Shown: positions 29,651-39,254, counted from the stretch's first letter. The stretch: 64,000 bases of DNA from Corynebacterium incognita (GCF_014217255.1 NZ_CP059404.1:682001-746000), one strand, 5' to 3'. Notes: a model not told the origin generated them from the letters alone. Numbers and translations are program-made.

Positions 29651-31741
29651 ATGTCGGCTTCGCCCGCCATCGCGATCATCGGTATGGGGCCCCGCGGCAT
29701 CTCCATGCTCGAGCGCCTCGCCGCCTATACCCGCGCGCTCGGCGCCGACCGGATCGGCCACCTCATCGTCCACACCATCGACGACGCCCAGCACGGCGCC
29801 GGCCGCATCTGGGACACCGCGCAGACTCGAACCCTGTGCATGAACACCCTCGCCGGCGCCGTCACGCTGTTCACCGAACCCGGCTCCACCGTGGGCGCGC
29901 CGGTGCTCGAGGGGCCGACGATGCACGAGTGGATCCAGCTCATCCGCGGCGAGCACATCGACGGCCCCAAGGCCGAGCTGTTCGCGGCCCACGTCCCCGA
30001 TCCGGAGATCGCGCGCTCCTTCGCCACCGAGATCGCCGCCACCCGCCCGGAGTCCAACCCCTCCCGCGCGCTGTACGGCGCCTACCTGCAGTGGGTCTAC
30101 GAAGTGGCGCTGGATAACCTGCCAGAGAACATCGAGGTCCGACCCCACCACGGCCGCGCCCTGCGTATCGCCGCCGCGCCACAGCCCACTGCGGGGGGCG
30201 CCCCGGCAGCGGACGTCATCACTATCACTGGTGACCGTAGCGCCGACAAAGACGACGCGGTGGCCGAGGAGCGCATCGAGGTCGCCGCCACCGTGCTCGC
30301 CGGCGGCTGGCTCAAGCCGGCGCCCACCGACCACGAGGCCGCGCTCGCCGACGCCGTCGCACGGTCCCACGACGCGACCCAAGACAGTGCCACCGCCGGT
30401 GCCACCAACGGCGCCCGCCCGTTGGTGTGGGTCGCCCCGGACAATCCGCTGGAACAGAACGTCCACGACATCCCCACTGATGGCAGTGACGTGTTGGTCC
30501 GCGGCCTGGGAATGGGCTTTTACGACGTCATGGCGCTACTCACTTTCGACCGCGGCGGCCAATTCGAGGAGACCCCCAACACCCGCTCCGGACTGACCTA
30601 CCACCCATCGGGCAAGGAACCGCACCTCATCGTGGCCTCCGGCCGCGGCTACCCGTACATCCCGAAGTCCGAGTATCACTCGCTGCCGCCGCGCTCCCCG
30701 CACGTGCGCCTCAACGCCGCCATCGCGGATCTTCAGGGCGCCCCGGCGGGCTCGAACTCCATCGACTTTGCCACCCAGGTCCTGCCCGCCGTCGCCCGCG
30801 ACGCGTTCGAGGAGTACTACCGCCAGCAGGCCCGGCTGACACCGGAGGCGATGCGTGCCCCGCTTGCCGACGTCGTGGCGGCCATCGACGCCGTAGACCT
30901 CACCGCGGCCGCGGCCAGCAACAACTCCGCCGCAGTATACGACGCGCTCACCACAGCCACCGCGGAGCTAAGCTCCCGACCTTTTGAGCCCAGCAAGATC
31001 ATGAATCCCCTGGCGGGCGTCACCGCTGACGCCGATCCCAGCGTGGACGAGCTGACCGCCTTTATCGCCGAGGGGCTGAGTGCCGACATCGCTGAGGCCG
31101 CCGCGGGCCATGATTCTGCGCTCAAGGCCGGGCTATGGGCGCTGTCCTCGGCGCGCAAGAAGGTTTCCGTACTGGGCTCAGAGGCGCGCTACACCCTGGA
31201 ATCTCGCCGTGGCGCGTACTCGGAGTTCATGGCCTTTGGTCAGATGATGGGCTCCGGCCCGCCGCTGTTTCGCACCCGCCAGCTGCTGGCGTTGGTGGAC
31301 GCCGGGCTAGTCACCTTCCTCGGCGCACGGCCGACGGTGTCGGTGGACGGCGAAGAGTTTGTCATGCGCTCCGGCGAGCGCGAGGCCCGCTCCACCGTGT
31401 TGGTGGACGCCTGGATGCACTCGCCGGACATTCGCCGCCCGGGCGATACCCTCAGTGCCGCGCTGGTGGCGGAGAATCGCGTCCGCCCGTTCATCGACGG
31501 TGGCGTGGCCACCGGCTCGCCGGAAATCGACCCGGCCACCCGGCGCGCCGTGAACCCGGACGGTCAGGTCGACGAATCTGTGCACATCGTGGGCATCCCC
31601 ACCTACGCGCAGATGCCAGACACCACCATCTCCCCCATGCCGGGCACCGACCCACTGTTCCTCCAGGAGACCGACAAAGCGGTGCGCTCGCTGCTCATCG
31701 CCGCGGGCGTGCTGGGCACCGCGGGCGAGGCTCAAGACTAG
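29651..31741 (+). CDS. FAD/NAD(P)-binding protein of unknown substrate
   Basis: Large 696-residue oxidoreductase-like protein. The N-terminal dinucleotide motif reads IAIIGMGPRGISMLERL, characteristic of the FAD-NAD(P)-binding domain family PF13454; CMNTLAGAVTLF and VRGLGMGFYDVMALLTFDRGG follow. ATG 29651 has AAGGAG nine bases upstream. A second Rossmann-like stretch appears near residue 275. No membrane span or signal peptide. It is divergently transcribed from the importer operon and shares its regulatory region, suggesting that it oxidises or reduces the imported compound. The reaction itself is unknown. Confidence 0.85.
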   Translation: MSASPAIAIIGMGPRGISMLERLAAYTRALGADRIGHLIVHTIDDAQHGAGRIWDTAQTRTLCMNTLAGAVTLFTEPGSTVGAPVLEGPTMHEWIQLIRGEHIDGPKAELFAAHVPDPEIARSFATEIAATRPESNPSRALYGAYLQWVYEVALDNLPENIEVRPHHGRALRIAAAPQPTAGGAPAADVITITGDRSADKDDAVAEERIEVAATVLAGGWLKPAPTDHEAALADAVARSHDATQDSATAGATNGARPLVWVAPDNPLEQNVHDIPTDGSDVLVRGLGMGFYDVMALLTFDRGGQFEETPNTRSGLTYHPSGKEPHLIVASGRGYPYIPKSEYHSLPPRSPHVRLNAAIADLQGAPAGSNSIDFATQVLPAVARDAFEEYYRQQARLTPEAMRAPLADVVAAIDAVDLTAAAASNNSAAVYDALTTATAELSSRPFEPSKIMNPLAGVTADADPSVDELTAFIAEGLSADIAEAAAGHDSALKAGLWALSSARKKVSVLGSEARYTLESRRGAYSEFMAFGQMMGSGPPLFRTRQLLALVDAGLVTFLGARPTVSVDGEEFVMRSGEREARSTVLVDAWMHSPDIRRPGDTLSAALVAENRVRPFIDGGVATGSPEIDPATRRAVNPDGQVDESVHIVGIPTYAQMPDTTISPMPGTDPLFLQETDKAVRSLLIAAGVLGTAGEAQD

Positions 31742-32511
31742 GAGTCCTTGGCGTCCCGCGCGGCGCGATCGGCGAGCTCGATGCGTGGGCGCACCTGCAC
31801 CTCAGTGAGCTGCGTGGTGGGGCCGGCGTCCACGACGGCGCGGATGGCGCGCGCCACCTCCACCGGTGCGATAACGTGCTCCGGGTTGTAATCGCCCTGT
31901 AGCCCCTTAAACATCGCGGTGTCCGTCGGGCCCGGCGCCACGGTGGACACCCGCAGGTCCAGCTCGCCCTTGCGCAGGCCGTCGGCCAGCGCATACAGCG
32001 CGTGCTTCGACGCGCAGTAGACCACGTTGCCCGCGGAGGTGTTCCGGCCCGCGCCGGAGTTAATGAACACCACAGTGGCGCCGCCGCGGCGCAGGGCAGG
32101 CAGCAGCTGCTGGGTCAGCCACGCCGGGGCGGTCACGTTGATATCGAAGTGGGCCTGCCAGTCGGCCACCGTGGCGCTGTCCACGGAATGGTTGTGCGCA
32201 ATCGCCGCGGCGTGGACCAGGGTGTGCACCTCGTCCAGCTCGGCGAGGGCAGCCAACGCGCCGTCGGCCAGCACGCCCGACGCGGCGTTGTCCGCAGTCT
32301 CCTTCCCGGCGTCTGCTCCGCGGCTCATTTCCGCGACTAAGTCGGCGCGCAGCGCCACCACGGCGTCGCCATGCTCGGCGACGAGCGCGTCCAGTTCCGC
32401 CTGGTTACGCCCGAGGGCGTAGACCTTGTGGTCGGCGACCAAGTCCGCGACGATGTCGCGGCCCATGCCGCCGGATGCTCCAGTGACAATTGCTGTTTTC
32501 ATAGCCTGCAT
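31738..32511 (-). CDS. Short-chain dehydrogenase/reductase
   Basis: NAD(P)-dependent oxidoreductase, 257 residues from ATG 32511 or 254 from the next in-frame ATG (MKTAIVTGASGG). Cofactor motif TGASGGMG, NAA-like HAAAIAH, catalytic Ser in VFINSGAG and YCASK (Tyr and Lys) are present. An unusual insertion of about 30 residues (SRGADAGKETADNAASG-like, residues 63-90) extends the region after the second strand. Its end overlaps the FAD protein gene end by four bases in convergent orientation. Substrate unknown. Confidence 0.9.
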   Translation of the reverse strand: MQAMKTAIVTGASGGMGRDIVADLVADHKVYALGRNQAELDALVAEHGDAVVALRADLVAEMSRGADAGKETADNAASGVLADGALAALAELDEVHTLVHAAAIAHNHSVDSATVADWQAHFDINVTAPAWLTQQLLPALRRGGATVVFINSGAGRNTSAGNVVYCASKHALYALADGLRKGELDLRVSTVAPGPTDTAMFKGLQGDYNPEHVIAPVEVARAIRAVVDAGPTTQLTEVQVRPRIELADRAARDAKDS

Positions 32512-32639
32512 GGTTCCCCAGCCTACCGGCCGCCGCGGCTGGCCCCGGCGGCCCCGCGGGTCCCGGCGCGTGCGGAGAGCGTGAAAACGAGTACATTGTG
32601 GTGACGAGAATCAGGACGCAGATGTGAACAGGAGGACAC

Positions 32640-33698
32640 ATGGCGCAACCGTTGCACCTGCTGGCCGCACCGGCCGCGAACACCCCCGAGGGGGCAGGCC
32701 AGAAGGCCGAAGAAACCGCGGATGCGGTGGAAAAGTGGTGGCAGGACCCCACCACGCACGAGTGGCTCATCGAGCACCCCATCCGCATCGCGGTCATCCT
32801 GCTCATCGCCATCATCGCGCACGCCATCCTGCGGCGGGTGATTTCCCGCGTGGCGCAGCACAGCATCGACAACAAGCCGAGCTCCAAGCCGATGCTGTCC
32901 TTCGGCAAGGGCCACCGCGCCGCCGAGGCCGCCAAACGCGCCACGGCGTTGGAGTCGGCAAAGGAGTCCCGGCGCGTTTCCCGCATTCGCACGCTGGCTA
33001 ACGTCAGCCGTTCGGCAGCCGCCATTTTCGTGTGGGTGACTGCCATCATCGCCATCCTGTCCGAGGTGGGCGTCAACGTCGCGCCACTGATCGCCTCCGC
33101 CGGAGTCATCGGCGTGGCTTTGGGCTTCGGCGCGCAGTCTTTGGTCAAGGACTTCCTGTCCGGCATCTTCATGCTCATTGAAGACCAGTACGGCATTGGC
33201 GACACCATCGACCTGGGCGACGGCACCTTCGGCGACGTCGAATCCATCACCCTGCGCATCACCACGGTGCGCGACATCGACGGCGCGCTCTGGTACGTCC
33301 GCAACGGCGAGATCCTCAAGGTGGCCAACCACTCGGATTCCTTCTCCATCGCGCGCCTGCAGATCCCGGTGGGACTAACCAACGACACCCAAACGGCCCG
33401 CGACATTATTGCGCAGGCCGCCCGCCGCGCGGTCCAAGACACCGCCGTCGCGGGCAAGGTCATCGACGATCCCGTGCTCAACGGCGTGACCGAGTTCAAC
33501 CCGGATTACCTGTCCTACCGCCTGTCCATCAAGACGCTTCCCGGCGCGCAGTGGGACGTGCAGCGCGCCGTGTACGCCGAGGTGCTCAACGCGATGAACG
33601 CGCACGGCATCAGCACGCCGTACCCGCACGGCGTCGGCTCCCCGCGGGCCATCGCCGGCCGGCAGGTGGGCCCGACCTCCGAGGAAGAAAGCAAGTAA
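32640..33698 (+). CDS. Small-conductance mechanosensitive channel, MscS family
   Basis: Pressure-gated membrane channel of 352 residues relieving osmotic downshock. Spans lie near residues 48-66 (IAVILLIAIIAHAIL), 120-138, and the pore-lining helix APLIASAGVIGVALGFGAQSLVKDF-like segment, which is Gly/Ala-rich as in MscS TM3. The beta domain follows (FMLIEDQYGIGDTIDLGDGTFGDV) and the C-terminal alpha/beta domain ends with PYPHGVG. A good AGGAGG site precedes ATG 32640. C. glutamicum uses an MscS relative for glutamate efflux, but this protein lacks any unusual C-terminal extension. Confidence 0.92.
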   Translation: MAQPLHLLAAPAANTPEGAGQKAEETADAVEKWWQDPTTHEWLIEHPIRIAVILLIAIIAHAILRRVISRVAQHSIDNKPSSKPMLSFGKGHRAAEAAKRATALESAKESRRVSRIRTLANVSRSAAAIFVWVTAIIAILSEVGVNVAPLIASAGVIGVALGFGAQSLVKDFLSGIFMLIEDQYGIGDTIDLGDGTFGDVESITLRITTVRDIDGALWYVRNGEILKVANHSDSFSIARLQIPVGLTNDTQTARDIIAQAARRAVQDTAVAGKVIDDPVLNGVTEFNPDYLSYRLSIKTLPGAQWDVQRAVYAEVLNAMNAHGISTPYPHGVGSPRAIAGRQVGPTSEEESK

Positions 33699-33789
33699 CT
33701 CGACTACAGGCAGGTACAAGGAGGCGGGCACGAAGACGCGGGTGCAACCGCCCAGCGGGCGCCCCGCTCCTGCCATAAGGTAAACAGGT

Positions 33790-35064
33790 GTGAATGCCCA
33801 CTCCACTTCTTCGGATTCTTCTCCCTCGCGTTCCTCAAGCTCGTCCCCTCACCCGGCGCGCGATATTGCGCGCTCGTTTGGGCCGCTGAGTTTTACCGCG
33901 TTCGGCGGACCAGTGGCCCATGTGGCGTATTTCCGCCGGGAATTCGTCGAGCGGCGCGAGTGGCTCAGCGATAAGGCATACGCCTCCGTGGTGGGCCTCT
34001 CCCAATTTCTCCCCGGACCCGGCTCGTCGCAGGTGGGCATGGCGCTGGGTTATCACCGCGGCGGCTTCGCCGGCCTGGGCCTGGCGTGGCTGTTGTTCAC
34101 CGCCCCCTCGGCTATCTTGCTGGCGTGCTTCGGCCTTTTCATGGGTACCGGATCCTTTAACGCCGCCGACGCCGGCTGGGTGAAAGGCCTATTGGCCGCT
34201 GCGGTGGCCGTGGTGCTGCATGCCGTGGTGGGCATGGCGAAGAACTTCCTGCACTCGGTGCTGCACTGGGTCATCGCCGTGGCCACGCTGTTGTTGGTGT
34301 TGTTCGTCGAGCACCCGCTCGTCCAGATCGGCGCCATCCTCGCCGCGGGCGCGGTGGGATTGCTGGTGCATTCCTTGGCGAAGGAGAACCCCACGGACGG
34401 CGCGGACGCCACAGAAAGCACAGATGACGCGGCCACGCGGGACGACATCCGCTCGGTGCGCCCAGTGCCCAAAAACGTGGCGTACGCCTGCTTGGTGACG
34501 TTCTTCGTGCTGCTGGTGGGCCTGTGGGTAGGTGCGAACACCGTGGGCGGCTACGTGCTCACGCGCGCCCACGCTTTCTACCACGCCGGCGCCCTCGTCT
34601 TCGGGGGCGGCCACGTGGTCCTGCCGCTGCTGGAGGAACAGACCGTGGCCACCGGGTGGATGAGTCAGGAGCAGTTCCTGTCCGGCTACTCCGTCACCCA
34701 GGCCGTGCCCGGCCCCATCTTCACCTTCGCGGCGTATGTGGGCGCGGTCGACGGCGGTGTGTGGGGCGCGGTGTTGGCCACCCTCGCCATCTTCTTACCC
34801 GCGGGCCTGCTCATGGTGTCCGGCCTCTACTTCTGGACTAAGTGGCAGGACAACCAGCGCCTCAAGACGGCCTTTACCGCCATTAACGCCGCGGTGGTGG
34901 GCTTGCTTGCCGCCGCGCTCATCGACCCAGTGGCAGTGCACGGCATCACCTCCGTGCCCGCCGGAATCATCGCGGCGGCCTGCTACCTGGGCACCCGCTT
35001 TGTGTCGCTGCCGCCGTGGCTCATCGCCGCCGGCGGCGCGCTCGCGGGCTTCATCTTCCTTTAG
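33790..35064 (+). CDS. chrA: Chromate transporter ChrA
   Basis: CHR-family membrane protein of 424 residues thought to export chromate. Two homologous halves are visible: FTAFGGPVAHVAYFRREFVERREWL with GLSQFLPGPGSSQVGMALGY in the N-half, and LVFGGGHVVLPLLEEQTV with SVTQAVPGPIFTFAAYVG in the C-half. About ten hydrophobic spans. GTG start at 33790 with AAGGTAA upstream. The gene is not linked to a chromate sensor or reductase, and follows the mechanosensitive channel by 91 bp. Confidence 0.93.
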   Translation: MNAHSTSSDSSPSRSSSSSPHPARDIARSFGPLSFTAFGGPVAHVAYFRREFVERREWLSDKAYASVVGLSQFLPGPGSSQVGMALGYHRGGFAGLGLAWLLFTAPSAILLACFGLFMGTGSFNAADAGWVKGLLAAAVAVVLHAVVGMAKNFLHSVLHWVIAVATLLLVLFVEHPLVQIGAILAAGAVGLLVHSLAKENPTDGADATESTDDAATRDDIRSVRPVPKNVAYACLVTFFVLLVGLWVGANTVGGYVLTRAHAFYHAGALVFGGGHVVLPLLEEQTVATGWMSQEQFLSGYSVTQAVPGPIFTFAAYVGAVDGGVWGAVLATLAIFLPAGLLMVSGLYFWTKWQDNQRLKTAFTAINAAVVGLLAAALIDPVAVHGITSVPAGIIAAACYLGTRFVSLPPWLIAAGGALAGFIFL

Positions 35065-35071
35065 CTGCGCG

Positions 35072-36157
35072 CTATGTGCCCAGCGCTTCCTTCACCGGCT
35101 GGCTCACCAGCTCGCCGTTACGCGTCATCACGCCCGGGGCTAGGCCGGGGAAACGCTCGATGGCAGAATCCAGGGAGCCCGCGGCCACCGCGCGGATATA
35201 CGGCAGGGTCGCTGACCCCAGCGCGCGAGTGGAGGTATTCGCCACCGCGCCGGGCATGTTGGCCACGCAGTAGAACAAGGTGTCGTGCACCTGAAACGTC
35301 GGCTCGTCGTGGGTGGTCTTGCGGGAGTTTTCGAAGCAGCCGCCCTGATCGATGGCCACGTCCACCAACACCGCGCCCGGCTTCATCTGCTTGACCATGT
35401 CCTCGGTCACCAGCTTCGGGGCCCTCGCACCCGCGACGAGCACGGCGCCGACCACCAGGTCGGCCTCCTTGAGCTCTGCCTCAAGCGTCGCCGGATCGGA
35501 GACCAAGGTACGGACAGAGCCCTGGTAGAGGTCGTCGCAACGCTGCAGGACCTTGGGATTTATATCCATGAGGGTCACCTCGGCGCGCAGACCATGAGCC
35601 ATAGCTACGGCGGACATGCCCACCTGGCCGCCGCCGATGACCACCACGCGAGCAGGCTGGGTGCCGGGAACACCGGACGGCAAGACGCCGCGGCCACCCT
35701 GGGTACTGAGCAGGTGGTGGGTGCCCTCAATGACCGCCAGACGGCCGGCCACCTGACTCATGGGTGTCAGCAGCGGAAGTCCGCCGTCATTGTCGGTGAC
35801 GGTCTCATACGCCACGGACGTGACGCCGGATTCCACGAGGGCGTCGGCAAGCTCAGGGACGGCGGCCAGGTGCAGGTAGGTGAAGATGGTGAGATCCTTG
35901 CGGAAGTACTGGTACTCCTCCTGCAGGGGTTCCTTGACCTTGACGATGAGGTCGACGTCCGCCCACGTGGCGTCCGCGTCTGGGGCGATGGCGGCACCCG
36001 CGGCCTCGTAGTCCGCATCGGTGAAGCTCGACCCCGCGCCCGCGCCGGCCTGCACCAAGACCTCGTGACCGTCACCCACCAGCGCGGCCACGGCAGTGGG
36101 ACTCAGCGCCACGCGGTTTTCGTTATTCATGATTTCTTTGGGGACGCCAATGCGCAT
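35072..36157 (-). CDS. ald: Alanine dehydrogenase
   Basis: Converts L-alanine to pyruvate and ammonia with NAD. The 361 residues begin with MRIGVPKEIMNNENRVALSP (signature 1) and include catalytic Lys/His regions IVKVKEPLQEEY and TYLHLAA, and the NAD-binding motif VVVIGGGQVGMSAVAMAHGL. The product is close to the normal length (~370). Converges with chrA 7 bp away; the usual AdhR-type regulator is not adjacent. Confidence 0.96.
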   Translation of the reverse strand: MRIGVPKEIMNNENRVALSPTAVAALVGDGHEVLVQAGAGAGSSFTDADYEAAGAAIAPDADATWADVDLIVKVKEPLQEEYQYFRKDLTIFTYLHLAAVPELADALVESGVTSVAYETVTDNDGGLPLLTPMSQVAGRLAVIEGTHHLLSTQGGRGVLPSGVPGTQPARVVVIGGGQVGMSAVAMAHGLRAEVTLMDINPKVLQRCDDLYQGSVRTLVSDPATLEAELKEADLVVGAVLVAGARAPKLVTEDMVKQMKPGAVLVDVAIDQGGCFENSRKTTHDEPTFQVHDTLFYCVANMPGAVANTSTRALGSATLPYIRAVAAGSLDSAIERFPGLAPGVMTRNGELVSQPVKEALGT

Positions 36158-36344
36158 GTCTACTCCTCGTAGGGTTCACGTCTGCGCGACGCTATGCCAC
36201 ACAGAGTGCAGGGTACTGTCATTTCCCACCCTACTCCCCAGGCAGGAAAATATGTTGCAAACCACATAATATCCACCCTGTGGGCGCCGTCGCTTGGCGA
36301 CGCCCCGTACACAAGCCACGGGCACAAGCGGTACGGGCACCCCC
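36158..36344. other. Intergenic region upstream of ald
   Basis: 187 bp with no ORF of coding character. It contains two possible hairpins (GGGCGCCGTCGC / GCGACGCCCC near 36280-36305, and CCGTAC / GTACGG arms near 36304-36335), one of which may terminate the minus-strand gene upstream. Confidence 0.35.
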
Positions 36345-37007
36345 TTAAAACGCCAGCAGGCTGGCGGATTTGTACACGGTGCCGAACGGGGCGTCGACAC
36401 GCAGCCACCGGCCCACGGTGGACACGCGCAGGTGGCGCGGGATGTCCAGCGGCGCAGCAAAACCCGGGATGAGGCCTAAGTTCGTGCAGGCAAAAATGAG
36501 GCGCATGGGAATCTCCGCGGTCTTGCCGGCCTCCGACTCGACGGTGACCACCGTCTGGTCCAACAAGCTGGCAGGCGGCCCCAGTGGGCCGGAGAACTGC
36601 CGGGCCAGGTCTTGGCCTTTGTCCGCGAGCTCGCGCACGACCGGCACCGGCAGGGTGTCCAACAACTGGAATCCCTGCGCGGGAGGCAAGGCGCCCATCC
36701 ACGAGGGATCGCGGGCAGGACCGAGGTCCAGGGTCATCGCAGGGCCATCGCTGAGATCGACCACGAGCTCTAGCGCGTCCAGAAACGCCTGGGCGTTGAC
36801 CACCGCGCCGTCACGGGAAACTTCGCCGCCGCAGCGGCGTGAGGCGATCACTCCAAAGGGGGTGGTGACGAAGACCTCGACGGTCTCCGCGTCCAACTGG
36901 CGCAGTCGCGCGCTGGCGGTGGCGTCCAGGCCCACAGCACGGGCCAGGAGTGCCTTGATGCCCGCGGCGCCGGTGGCCAGGGAAATGGACTCGTTAAGCA
37001 TGGCCAT
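36345..37007 (-). CDS. Conserved hypothetical protein
   Basis: The 220-residue protein (or 218 from the second ATG) shows no domain I recognise. It lacks signal peptide and membrane spans, is rich in Leu/Val, and has a stretch GQDLARQFSGPLGPPASLLD and a C-terminal RHLRVSTVGRWLRVDAPFGTVYKSA. Its start overlaps the end of the thioesterase gene by 14 bp, so it is cotranslated and possibly works with that enzyme. Confidence 0.75.
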   Translation of the reverse strand: MAMLNESISLATGAAGIKALLARAVGLDATASARLRQLDAETVEVFVTTPFGVIASRRCGGEVSRDGAVVNAQAFLDALELVVDLSDGPAMTLDLGPARDPSWMGALPPAQGFQLLDTLPVPVVRELADKGQDLARQFSGPLGPPASLLDQTVVTVESEAGKTAEIPMRLIFACTNLGLIPGFAAPLDIPRHLRVSTVGRWLRVDAPFGTVYKSASLLAF

Positions 37008-37422
37008 TGAGCAGAATTGCGTGCTCTTCCTCCGTGACAGGGCGCGGGCGGCCGGTCTTCATATCCACGGTAACCTGCACGCAGTCCACCACGCAGGACA
37101 CGTTGCCGTGCTGATCAAAGATGCGCTGGCGGGTGGTGAACGAGGTCTCCCCCATGGCCACGATCTCGGTTTCTACCTTCAGCGCCACAATGTCGGAGCC
37201 GGTAATCGGCGCGCGGAAATCCACGGTCAGGTGGCGCACGTAGGAAGCAAACTCGATGCCCTTGGAGAAGAAGGTCTCTTTGGCAAACAGCAGGCGCGCC
37301 TCCTGCGCGATCTCGATGTAGTTAGCGTTCATCATGTGGCCGTAGCGGTCAAAATCAGACCACCGTACCTGCACCTGATGTTCGCGGACGATGGACTGGA
37401 CCTCTTGTGGGGAACCGGACAT
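36994..37422 (-). CDS. Acyl-CoA thioesterase, 4-hydroxybenzoyl-CoA type
   Basis: Hotdog-fold enzyme hydrolysing acyl-CoA thioesters, about 142 residues. The motif VRWSDFDRYGHMMNANYIEIAQEARLL is the classic signature with the catalytic Asp (WSDFDRYGH). The C-terminal half ends KTGRPRPVTEEE. Start could be ATG 37422 (MSGSPQEV) or 37431. First gene of a two-gene unit with the following hypothetical protein. Confidence 0.9.
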   Translation of the reverse strand: MSGSPQEVQSIVREHQVQVRWSDFDRYGHMMNANYIEIAQEARLLFAKETFFSKGIEFASYVRHLTVDFRAPITGSDIVALKVETEIVAMGETSFTTRQRIFDQHGNVSCVVDCVQVTVDMKTGRPRPVTEEEHAILLNGHA

Positions 37423-37500
37423 GGACGGCAAAGCTCCTTGATGTCAAAGCGAGAAAGTTTTGGATGTCTTACTACCTACTACAGGGTAGGCAAATTAAAA

Positions 37501-37540
37501 CGGCAGCGCCGGGAAACAATTCATTTTCCCTGCACTGCCG
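37501..37540 (-). terminator. Terminator after ettA
   Basis: Stem CGGCAGCGCCGGGAAA / TTTCCCTGCACTGCCG with two mismatches, 7-nt loop; followed on the minus strand by TTTTAATTTG. It lies 44 bp past the ettA stop. Confidence 0.75.
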
Positions 37541-37583
37541 TCTCCCGCCCCACCCATGAAGGTGGGGGAAGGGTCAATCCTGC

Positions 37584-39254
37584 TTAACGAGTCAGCTTGC
37601 GGTGGGTCACACGGGAAGGACGGGCGGCGTCCTCGCCGAGGCGCTCCACCTTGTTCTTCTCGTAGTCACCGAAGTTGCCCTCGAACCAGAACCACTTGCC
37701 CTCTTCCACGTTGCCCTCCCAGGCCAGGATGTGGGTACAGGTGCGGTCCAGGAACCAGCGGTCGTGGGAGATGACCACGGCGCAGCCCGGGAACTTCTCC
37801 AGAGCATTTTCCAGCGAACCCAAGGTTTCGACGTCAAGGTCGTTGGTCGGCTCGTCAAGGAGGATCAGGTTGCCGCCCTCTTTCAGGGTCAGCGCCAAGT
37901 TCAGGCGGTTGCGCTCACCGCCGGAGAGCACCTTGGAAGGCTTCTGCTGATCCGGGCCCTTGAAGCCGAACGCGGACAGGTACGCACGCGACGGCATCTC
38001 GTTTTGACCAACGACGATGTAGTCCAGGCCGTCGGACACGACCTCCCACACGGTGGCGTCCGGGTCGATGTTCTCACGGTTCTGGTCCACGTAGGACAGC
38101 TTGACGGTGTCGCCCACCTCAACGGTGCCGGCGTCCGGCTGTTCCAGTCCCACGATGGTCTTGAACAGGGTGGTCTTACCCACGCCGTTCGGGCCGATAA
38201 CGCCCACGATGCCGTTACGCGGCAGGGTGAACGACAGGTCCTTGATGAGGGTACGGCCGTCGAAGCCCTTCTCCAGGTTCTTGACCTCCACGACCTTGTT
38301 GCCCAGGCGCGGCGGGGTCGGAATCTGGATTTCCTCGAAGTCCAGCTTCTTGTACTTCTCGGCCTCGGCAGCCATCTCCTCGTAGCGCTCCAGACGGGCC
38401 TTGTTCTTGGCCTGGCGGGCCTTGGCACCGGAACGCACCCAGGCCAGCTCGTCCTTCAGGCGCTTGCGCAGCTTGGCATCCTTCTTGCCCGCAACCTCGA
38501 GGCGCTCCTGCTTCTTCTCCAGGTAGGTGGAGTAGTTACCCTCGTACGGGTAGAGCTTGCCGCGGTCCACCTCACAGATCCAACCGGCGACGTGGTCCAA
38601 GAAGTAGCGGTCGTGGGTCACGGCCAGGACGGCGCCTGGGTAGGACTCGAGGTGCTTCTCCAGCCACTGCACGGACTCGGCGTCCAGGTGGTTGGTGGGC
38701 TCGTCGAGCAGGAGCAGGTCCGGCTCGGACAGCAACAGCTTGGCCAAGGCCACGCGGCGGCGCTCGCCACCGGAAAGGTTGGTCACCGGCTCATCAGACG
38801 GTGGGCAGCGCAGCGCTTCCATCGCCTGCTCAATCTTGGAGTCAACCTCCCACGCGTCAGCGGCGTCCAGCTCCTCCTGCAGCTTGCCCATTTCTTCCAT
38901 GAGCTCGTCGGAGTAGTTCGTGGCCATTTCTTCCGCGATTTCCTCGAAGCGCTGCTTCTTCTGGAAGATGTCGCCGAGACCCTCCTCGACGTTCTCACGG
39001 ACAGTCTTTTCCTCGTTCAGTGGCGGCTCCTGCTGGAGGATGCCCACCGTGGCGCCCGGATCTAGGAAAGCCTCGCCGTTGGACGGCTGATCCAGGCCTG
39101 CCATGATCTTCAGGATGGAAGACTTACCGGCGCCATTGGGACCCACGACACCAATCTTGGCGCCCGGGTAGAAAGCCATGGTGACGTTGTCCAGAATGAC
39201 CTTGTCACCAATGGCTTTGCGCACGTTTTTCATCGTGTAGATGAACTCGCCCAT
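37584..39254 (-). CDS. ettA: ABC-F protein EttA, energy-dependent translational throttle
   Basis: Ribosome-associated ATPase of 556 residues without membrane domain. Two ATPase domains: GPNGAGKSS with LSGGERRRVALAKLLL and LLLDEPTNHLD; then GPNGVGKTT with LSGGERNRLNLALTL and ILLDEPTNDLD. Between them lies the basic linker typical of ABC-F (about residues 245-310, KKQERLEVAGKKDAKLRKRL). The arm motif near residue 85-140 is highly acidic as in EttA. Known EttA couples translation to ATP level. Single gene. Confidence 0.95.
   Translation of the reverse strand: MGEFIYTMKNVRKAIGDKVILDNVTMAFYPGAKIGVVGPNGAGKSSILKIMAGLDQPSNGEAFLDPGATVGILQQEPPLNEEKTVRENVEEGLGDIFQKKQRFEEIAEEMATNYSDELMEEMGKLQEELDAADAWEVDSKIEQAMEALRCPPSDEPVTNLSGGERRRVALAKLLLSEPDLLLLDEPTNHLDAESVQWLEKHLESYPGAVLAVTHDRYFLDHVAGWICEVDRGKLYPYEGNYSTYLEKKQERLEVAGKKDAKLRKRLKDELAWVRSGAKARQAKNKARLERYEEMAAEAEKYKKLDFEEIQIPTPPRLGNKVVEVKNLEKGFDGRTLIKDLSFTLPRNGIVGVIGPNGVGKTTLFKTIVGLEQPDAGTVEVGDTVKLSYVDQNRENIDPDATVWEVVSDGLDYIVVGQNEMPSRAYLSAFGFKGPDQQKPSKVLSGGERNRLNLALTLKEGGNLILLDEPTNDLDVETLGSLENALEKFPGCAVVISHDRWFLDRTCTHILAWEGNVEEGKWFWFEGNFGDYEKNKVERLGEDAARPSRVTHRKLTR

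Noticed and set aside
33790..35064. Chromate resistance operon
   Set aside because: chrA stands without chrB, a reductase or other metal genes; only the transporter can be claimed.
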